Source: Phocaeicola_A sp963643925
GTDB lineage: Bacteria; Bacteroidota; Bacteroidia; Bacteroidales; Bacteroidaceae
Assembly (NCBI GenBank): GCA_963643925.1
Contig: CAVINS010000076.1
Span: 1-11,412 of the forward strand
Direction of reading: 5' to 3'
Length of the DNA stretch: 11,412 nucleotides
The translations under genes were made by a program, and so were the position numbers. The notes beneath the pieces were generated by a model that was not told the DNA's origin, ran no database searches, and saw only the letters and a list, made by a program, of their open reading frames with translations. Shown in pieces: positions 7,093 to 11,412 of this stretch (the first letter of the stretch is position 1; each line of letters begins with the position of its first letter).

Positions 7093-8328
7093 TCATTTCA
7101 CTCTCACGCGGCAGGGGTGTTGTAGCTCGGCTTGCCACTCCTTGAGGTAGGCGAACCATGCGGTACTTTGCTTGAAGCCTTTATCCTCCTTGGCGGTGCA
7201 GAAGGTGAGATGGTAGGAGAGGGCCTCGCCATTGTCCGTGTCCATCACCACGAGGTAGTTGGCGTCGTTCTCCACGGTCTTGTTCACATACTTCTGTGGC
7301 ACGCATACGCCCAGGCCCACCGTTTCGCGTGGGTTGTTGATAGTGTCTGTCTTCTCGGGCAGGTTCGTTCCCCACGATCCCGCCAGGCCGTCGGCCTGCA
7401 GGAATCCCACGTTCTGCTCCTCCACTTTCATCACGCCAGTGCAGAAGGTGTTGTCCTTCACCCGGGTGCCGCGGAAGTTGACGTCCACCTGCACGTCACG
7501 GTGTCCGGTGTAGAGGGTGTAGTGTTGCCTCATGTCCATCCGCTTGCCTTGGTACTCCCAGCCTTGGTCGAGGATTTCCACCACCGTGCGCACGGGGCCG
7601 TAGGCCAAGATGCCCAGACTGCGGTGCGCCACTTTGTCGACGTATTGCGGCTGTTCGTTCTCCCAACCTCTGAAGGAACCCACGCTTACCGTCTTGCCTG
7701 CCCATAGCACGTCGTTGCCGTAGCCCTGTTGGCGCAGCTCAGGGCTGCTATAATAGTCGCTCTTCGCCAGCTCCAGCTGCTGCAGCTTCTTGCCGTATAT
7801 GTCGATGGACTGGCGGTTGTCGAAGTAGAGCCGGTAGGCCACCAACTCCGATTCGAAGGCGGGCCCGTGGTGGTAGAGGGCACTGTAGATTTCCTTCGGC
7901 GAAGTGGTGCCGGGCACGGTCAGATATTCTATCTTGGGGTTTTTCTTTCCCTTGTCATTTAGCTTCATCTGGGCGTAGACCTTGGCGGGATAGGCGTTCG
8001 TACGCGGTGTGTCGGAGAGGGTCACGCGCAGTGTCTTGGTCGTGCGGGCGGGCACGTCCACCACGAAGGCGAGCTCATCGGCCTGGCCGTCGCGGTCGAG
8101 GTCGTCCAGTTGCGAGGGCAATTCGGTCTGGCCGTCGCGCACTAGGGCTGACTTTATGTCGAAGTCCGTGCGCACGTCGCTGAGGCGGATGACCACGGGC
8201 TCGTTGGCCTTGGCTTTTGTCCAGCTGTTCTCCACTGTTACGGTAATCTCTTTTTGCCCTTTTTGGGCGAACAGAGCCTGTGTGGTGCTACCCAACAGGC
8301 ACGCTATCAGAATCTTTGTCAATTTCAT
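7093..8328 (-). CDS. Exported DUF4861 family protein
   Basis: A 411-residue protein that I place in DUF4861, a Bacteroidota family found mostly in carbohydrate-degradation loci; its activity is not established to my knowledge. I chose the ATG at 8328 because MKLTKILIACLLGSTTQALF is a clear signal peptide with cleavage near FAQ. The frame stays open to an ATG at 8397, but that extension would cross the promoter and its inverted repeat. At residues 76-85, DLDRDGQADE has the D-x-D-x-D-G spacing of a calcium-binding loop. Later conserved-looking segments are SALYHHGPAFESELVAYRLYFD, GSFRGWE, QHYTLYTGHRDVQVDV and GLGVCVP. The many paired Trp, Tyr and Asp residues suggest a beta-rich sugar-binding fold such as the galactose-mutarotase type, but that is inference. 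It leads an operon with the GH43 gene and probably acts on the same glycan. Confidence 0.85.
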   Translation of the reverse strand: MKLTKILIACLLGSTTQALFAQKGQKEITVTVENSWTKAKANEPVVIRLSDVRTDFDIKSALVRDGQTELPSQLDDLDRDGQADELAFVVDVPARTTKTLRVTLSDTPRTNAYPAKVYAQMKLNDKGKKNPKIEYLTVPGTTSPKEIYSALYHHGPAFESELVAYRLYFDNRQSIDIYGKKLQQLELAKSDYYSSPELRQQGYGNDVLWAGKTVSVGSFRGWENEQPQYVDKVAHRSLGILAYGPVRTVVEILDQGWEYQGKRMDMRQHYTLYTGHRDVQVDVNFRGTRVKDNTFCTGVMKVEEQNVGFLQADGLAGSWGTNLPEKTDTINNPRETVGLGVCVPQKYVNKTVENDANYLVVMDTDNGEALSYHLTFCTAKEDKGFKQSTAWFAYLKEWQAELQHPCRVRVK

Positions 8329-8355
8329 GGTATTCAGTTTTACGCTTTTAGCAGA

Positions 8356-8392
8356 CAAAGATAAAGGTTTCCGAGCAGACTCAGAAACCTTT
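8356..8392 (-). promoter_or_regulatory. Promoter inside a 12-bp inverted repeat, DUF4861-GH43 operon
   Basis: The minus strand carries TTTC (8387-8384), 20 nt, TATCTTTG (8363-8356), a good Bacteroidota promoter with a leader of about 20 nt to the ATG at 8328. It is overlaid by an inverted repeat: AAAGGTTTC (8363-8371) pairs with GAAACCTTT (8384-8392), then after one mismatch GAG (8373-8375) pairs with CTC (8380-8382), leaving a 4-nt loop. The repeat covers the whole spacer and touches both promoter boxes. This fits an operator for a dimeric repressor, or possibly a terminator for the GH35 transcript reused as a promoter. The stem is followed by T-rich sequence on both strands, so a bidirectional terminator cannot be excluded. 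Confidence 0.6.
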
Positions 8393-8555
8393 ACCATCTT
8401 TTTTATCCCGGTGGCTATCTTATTCAGTGGATTCGCCGTAGAGACCTTCGTGGAGTTCTTATTGGAATTGAATGTTCGCTGGAATCCTCCTCAGAACCTT
8501 CACCGTTGGGACCTTGCGCTTCCGAGTGTCCTCGGCATTCTTTCCCGCGGCGAAC

Positions 8556-10991
8556 TTATTCTCCCATTTTCAGTGTGACGAGACAACGTTCTTCCACGCT
8601 GAGGCTCTTCACGCCGAGCAGGGTCTTCTCGCTCTGCAGCCGCTCGCGGATGGCCTGGGGCGTGTAGATGGGATAATCCTCGTGCAGGGGAAGTATCTTC
8701 AGTGTAGCTTCCGCTCCGGACAGCCAGGTCAGCGGCACGTACATCGGCTTGCCGTTGTAGAAGTTGTCCTCCACCAACTTGTCGTTCGCATAGACGCGTG
8801 CCACATCGCCTTCATAGTCTATCCGGAGGAAGAGGTTATGCGTATGTCCTTCAGGCTGCTGCCCCTCTATCCGCCACACGGAGGCATGGGCGAACACCGA
8901 GTCGGCGGGTTGCTGGGCCACGTTGCGGGGGCCTATCTGGATGCGCGAGAAGTTCTTCTCCAAGCGTAGTTGCTTTGCCACAGGATACATAGTTTTCGTC
9001 AGAGTCTTCCTCACATGGTAGCGGGTGAAGAGTCCTGCCTGCTCGGTCTTCACCTTCATGCCGCAGTGGCTCATTGTCAGCTGGGGGTAGACCATGCCGC
9101 TGAAGTCCGAGCGGTTCCATTGCTCCAGGTAGAGCTCGTCACCGCAGTTGCTCAGTCCGCTCTCTGTTATAAACAGGTATTCGCGTCCGCCGGTCTTCAC
9201 CTTGTAGCTCTGCAGCGAGAGTTTCTCGTCGAGCACCACGATGCGGGTGGTCTGTCCGTCGGCATCGGCAATGTTGATGACGCAGTCGGGTCCTGCCTGC
9301 AGGTCGCCGAAGAGGTATCCCTCGCGGTTCTTGGTGAAGCTCTGGTCGCTGGTGACCTCACCGTCGGTGGCTATCAGCATGGAGGCTGTCAGCTGGTCTA
9401 TGGCGGCGAAGAAGAGGGTCTTCACCCCGCTGTCGGTGATGGTGGCGAAGGGTTGCGCAGTGGCGTACTTGATGGTGGCGTTGTCGGCCTTCAGGTTGAA
9501 GGGGAGGAAGAACGAAGCACCCGAGGGCACGCTGATGGCCTTCTTGGGAAACGTGAGGTCCTCGCTTGGCAAGTGCAGTTTGAAGCGCACGCCCTTCTTC
9601 ACCGAGAGCTGGCGCAGGCGCTGGTAGTTGTTCACAAACACGTAGCCGCTCTGCCCGTTGCTGCGCACGCACCAGCGGAGGCGGTCCTTGCCGCGTGCGT
9701 CCGTCACGTTGTCGTCGGGGAAGACGGGGTCCATGCCTGCTAGCTCTTCGCCAAAGTCCGCCAGGAACTGGTGTGTCCGCCGTAGCCAGTGGTATTGTTC
9801 GTTTATCTGTCCGAATTCTGCTAGGGGCGACTGGTACTCATACGAGACGCAAGGCAGGTCGTTGTGGTTCATGTATACGGAGGCTTGCTGCTCGTTCATC
9901 GTGGTGTGTATTCCCTCGGGGTTTGTACCGCTGTGGTACATGTAGTATCCGGGCAGGTTGCTGCCGCTGCCTATCTTTGTGATGCAGAGGGCATGGATGT
10001 CCTTGGGGTCGATGGTGATGCGGCGGTGGTAGCTGGAGGCCATTCCTCCGCCCAACTCGCAGGTGAAGTAGGGGTAGGCCATGCTCTCCACCTTCTTCTG
10101 CGCGTCCTTGGCAAACTGCTCCGAGGCGATGACGGAGGAGATGCGCGAGGGGCGGAACAGGTAGACATTGGGATAGTCGCCGGGCATTTCCTTCAGCGAA
10201 CGGTCCCAGAATCCGTCGGGATAGTCGCCGTAGAGTGGCATTATCTGTCCGAACTCGGCCGGGGTCGTCAGCTCGGGCCATCCCGTGCGGGTGTAGATGG
10301 GCACGTCGAAGCCTATCTCGACGGCAATCTTCTTCAGTGCCTTTAGGTATTCCCACGGGCCGCGGTATTCGTTGTCGAGCTGGATGCCGATGATGGTGCC
10401 TCCGTCTTTCCACAGCAGACCTTTCACTTGGTTGTAGACGTTGGCGTACCACAGGCGTGCGAGCTCCAGGAAGGCGGGGTCTGTAGTGCGGTATTTACAC
10501 GAGCCGCCAACCACCCACTCGGGCAGGGCGCCGTTGCGGCACTCGCCGTGGGCGAAGGGTCCCATGCGCAGGATGACAGGCAGGTCCAGCTCTTTGCAGA
10601 GCTCCACGAAGCGGCGCACGTTGCGCTGTCCGCTCCAGTCGAAGATGCCTTTCTCCTCCTCGTGATGAATCCAGAAGAGGTAGGTGGCTACCACGGTGAC
10701 GCCTCCTGCCTTCATTTTCAGCAGCTCGCGTCGCCACTCGTTTTCGTTGTAGCGTGTGAAGTGGAATTCGCCCATGACGGCCACGGTGGGTTTGCCGTCT
10801 ATCAAAAGGCTTTTGGAGTCGCAATAGAGGGTCCTGCCGTCGGGTCGGACGGCTGTTCCCAGGTGGAACACTTGTCCCGTGGCATTGTCTGCCGACGGGG
10901 CTTTGACGGTGATTTCCTGTGCCTTGGCACCAGTACCGCAGAGTAGCGAGTAGAGCGTCAGAGCACCGATGATTGTTTGTCTTGTTTTCAT
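8556..10991 (-). CDS. Exported GH35 beta-galactosidase-like enzyme
   Basis: An 811-residue glycoside hydrolase of family 35, which removes terminal beta-galactose with retention. The signal peptide (MKTRQTIIGALTLYSLLCG...) ends near AKAQ at residue 25; the Cys at 18 lacks a good lipobox. The TIM-barrel begins about residue 60: GEFHFTRYNENEW (74-86), KMKAGGVTVVATYLFW (92-107) and MGPFAHGE (143-150) are clear GH35 segments. The acid/base is E208 in QLDNEY and the nucleophile E312 in TCELGGG. After about residue 420 come beta-rich accessory domains, including a galactose-binding-like module near the C-terminus (LFLRIDYEGDVARVYANDKL). The arrangement suits exo-action on a branched galactan or arabinogalactan. 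The gene has only a weak promoter candidate; it is 112 nt downstream of the tRNA gene and 227 nt upstream of the DUF4861 start. No frameshifts. Confidence 0.92.
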   Translation of the reverse strand: MKTRQTIIGALTLYSLLCGTGAKAQEITVKAPSADNATGQVFHLGTAVRPDGRTLYCDSKSLLIDGKPTVAVMGEFHFTRYNENEWRRELLKMKAGGVTVVATYLFWIHHEEEKGIFDWSGQRNVRRFVELCKELDLPVILRMGPFAHGECRNGALPEWVVGGSCKYRTTDPAFLELARLWYANVYNQVKGLLWKDGGTIIGIQLDNEYRGPWEYLKALKKIAVEIGFDVPIYTRTGWPELTTPAEFGQIMPLYGDYPDGFWDRSLKEMPGDYPNVYLFRPSRISSVIASEQFAKDAQKKVESMAYPYFTCELGGGMASSYHRRITIDPKDIHALCITKIGSGSNLPGYYMYHSGTNPEGIHTTMNEQQASVYMNHNDLPCVSYEYQSPLAEFGQINEQYHWLRRTHQFLADFGEELAGMDPVFPDDNVTDARGKDRLRWCVRSNGQSGYVFVNNYQRLRQLSVKKGVRFKLHLPSEDLTFPKKAISVPSGASFFLPFNLKADNATIKYATAQPFATITDSGVKTLFFAAIDQLTASMLIATDGEVTSDQSFTKNREGYLFGDLQAGPDCVINIADADGQTTRIVVLDEKLSLQSYKVKTGGREYLFITESGLSNCGDELYLEQWNRSDFSGMVYPQLTMSHCGMKVKTEQAGLFTRYHVRKTLTKTMYPVAKQLRLEKNFSRIQIGPRNVAQQPADSVFAHASVWRIEGQQPEGHTHNLFLRIDYEGDVARVYANDKLVEDNFYNGKPMYVPLTWLSGAEATLKILPLHEDYPIYTPQAIRERLQSEKTLLGVKSLSVEERCLVTLKMGE

Positions 10992-11010
10992 AGTATTATG
11001 GTCGTAAAGA

Positions 11011-11032
11011 GGCTAAATAGCCCGATTGTCGG
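11011..11032 (-). other. Two abutting small hairpins in the GH35 leader
   Basis: GGCTA-AA-TAGCC (11011-11022) and CCGA-TTG-TCGG (11022-11032) are two adjoining palindromes, 20-40 nt upstream of the GH35 start. A weak promoter candidate overlaps them: TTTG (11039-11036), 20 nt, TAGCCTCT (11015-11008), which matches the -7 box poorly. They could be an operator or leader RNA structure; nothing stronger can be said. Confidence 0.3.
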
Positions 11033-11036
11033 TTAC

Positions 11037-11073
11037 AAAAAAAGCTTTGCTGATTCATCATCGACAAAGCTTT
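11037..11073 (-). terminator. Intrinsic terminator of the tRNA-Val transcript
   Basis: On the minus strand CAAAGCTTT is followed by a 15-nt loop, its complement and then a run of seven T (the A run at 11037-11043 on the plus strand). The 9-bp perfect stem plus the T tract, starting about 30 nt after the tRNA 3' end, is a good rho-independent terminator, although the stem is AT-rich. Confidence 0.65.
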
Positions 11074-11103
11074 GTCCTCAAGGGTTAATTGTAAGTTAGT
11101 GAG

Positions 11104-11178
11104 TAGGGACGATCGGGTTCGAACCGATGACCTCTGCAATGTGACTGCAGCGCTCTAAACCAGCTGGGCTACGCCCCT
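11104..11178 (-). tRNA. tRNA-Val (anticodon CAC)
   Basis: A 75-nt cloverleaf folds on the minus strand. The acceptor stem AGGGGCG pairs with CGTCCCT (7 pairs, one G-U) and the discriminator is A. The D arm is GCCC...GAGC around AGCTGGTTTA. The anticodon stem CTGCA/TGCAG has loop GTCACAT, giving anticodon CAC after the invariant U33. The variable loop is AGGTC. The T arm is ATCGG-TTCGAAC-CCGAT. The CCA end is not encoded. One oddity is a C-A mismatch at the 12-23 position of the D stem. Anticodon CAC reads the valine codon GUG. It has its own promoter and terminator. Confidence 0.93.
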
Positions 11179-11197
11179 GTCTCGCTAAAAGATGGCG

Positions 11198-11229
11198 CAA
11201 AGTTATGGTGTTTCTTCTAAAGCTCCAAA
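11198..11229 (-). promoter_or_regulatory. Promoter of the tRNA-Val gene
   Basis: The minus strand reads TTTG (11229-11226), 20 nt, TAACTTTG (11205-11198), a perfect Bacteroidota consensus about 20 nt upstream of the mature tRNA 5' end. An inverted repeat GCTCC (11222-11226) / GGAGC (11235-11239) with an 8-nt loop overlaps the -33 element, in the same geometry as at the sulfatase promoter. Confidence 0.8.
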
Positions 11230-11412
11230 TCTGCGGAGCATCTTTTTTCGATATTCTGCAAAATAATGTGTTTCTCTCCCTGCGGATGGGGTGGAGGGGC
11301 GTTTTATGGGTCTTCCGGAATTTGGAGTGAAAAAGTATAAAGTATAAAAGGAAAACTGGCGCACCCGACAAACTCCGTGGACTGGAGTCCCAGAGGCTAA
11401 CCCAAAAACTGT

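Noticed and set aside
8329..8397. A 23-codon N-terminal extension of the DUF4861 protein
   Set aside because: It would place coding sequence over a good promoter and its inverted repeat, and would bury the signal peptide inside the protein.
8398..8555. Basic-looking short peptides in two frames between GH35 and DUF4861 (e.g. ending RRIPANIQFQ)
   Set aside because: The frame that begins over the GH35 stop has no own start codon and ends within about 35 codons. I cannot tell it from chance, so no gene is called.
11096..11371. Minus-strand open frame of 91 codons ending in SNPIVPTH
   Set aside because: It reads straight through the tRNA gene and its promoter; this ending is a familiar artefact of translating tRNA T arms.
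11203..11412. Minus-strand frame open from the right edge to a stop near 11203
   Set aside because: It overlaps the tRNA promoter, includes low-complexity A/T repeats (AAAGTATA copies near 11331-11348) and has no recognisable motif. I see no gene in 11230-11412.
1..11412. CRISPR arrays, insertion sequences, integrases, toxin-antitoxin pairs, SusC/SusD, riboswitches
   Set aside because: I looked for each and saw no spaced repeat array, transposase or integrase motif, TonB-dependent receptor or known riboswitch core.

Overview
The window looks like chromosomal DNA of a Bacteroidota member, most likely of the order Bacteroidales (Prevotella/Bacteroides-like). The evidence is the TTT(G/C)-N20-TAnnTTTG promoter architecture seen four times, the general lack of strong Shine-Dalgarno sequences, and gene families typical of this phylum: DUF4846, DUF4861, an anaerobic sulfatase maturase paired with a Ser-type sulfatase, and PUL-style GH35 and GH43 enzymes. 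The genus cannot be fixed from the sequence. Every gene I can support lies on the minus strand, so transcription runs from the right end to the left.

Right part (about 11412 down to 8556): a tRNA-Val(CAC) gene with a textbook Bacteroidota promoter and an intrinsic terminator. It is followed by an exported GH35 beta-galactosidase-like enzyme of 811 residues. I see no gene between 11230 and the right edge.

Middle (8555 to 5385): a promoter embedded in a long inverted repeat drives a two-gene unit. This encodes an exported DUF4861 protein with a calcium-loop-like motif and an exported GH43 enzyme of the beta-xylosidase/alpha-arabinofuranosidase type. With the GH35 these form a small periplasmic set that probably trims galactose- and arabinose- or xylose-containing glycan side chains. 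No SusC/SusD pair, transporter or sensor is present, so this is at most one edge of a polysaccharide utilization locus.

5296 to 4042: an apparent fusion gene. Its N-terminal half carries a sigma-70-region-4-like helix-turn-helix and its C-terminal half an A1S_2505-type (phage non-structural protein) domain. The frame is broken once in the middle, and probably again at the very start.

3988 to 1360: its own perfect promoter, then a Ser-type sulfatase overlapped by 8 nt by its radical-SAM maturase (anSME). The maturase is expected to convert the sulfatase active-site serine to formylglycine.

1235 to 1: a promoter with two helically phased upstream repeats, then a DUF4846 gene broken by two single-base frameshifts. 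After it come a 35-residue hydrophobic miniprotein and an unrecognised one-pass membrane or exported protein that runs off the left edge. This part is visibly AT-richer than the enzyme genes (26/60 G+C at 421-480 against 37/60 at 2701-2760).

The most interesting points are the HTH/A1S_2505 fusion, the restriction of all frameshifts to two non-enzymatic genes, the inverted repeats that place the -33 element of three promoters in a hairpin arm, the coupled sulfatase/maturase pair, and the unannotated-looking miniprotein. I did not find an unmistakable new defence or mobile system.
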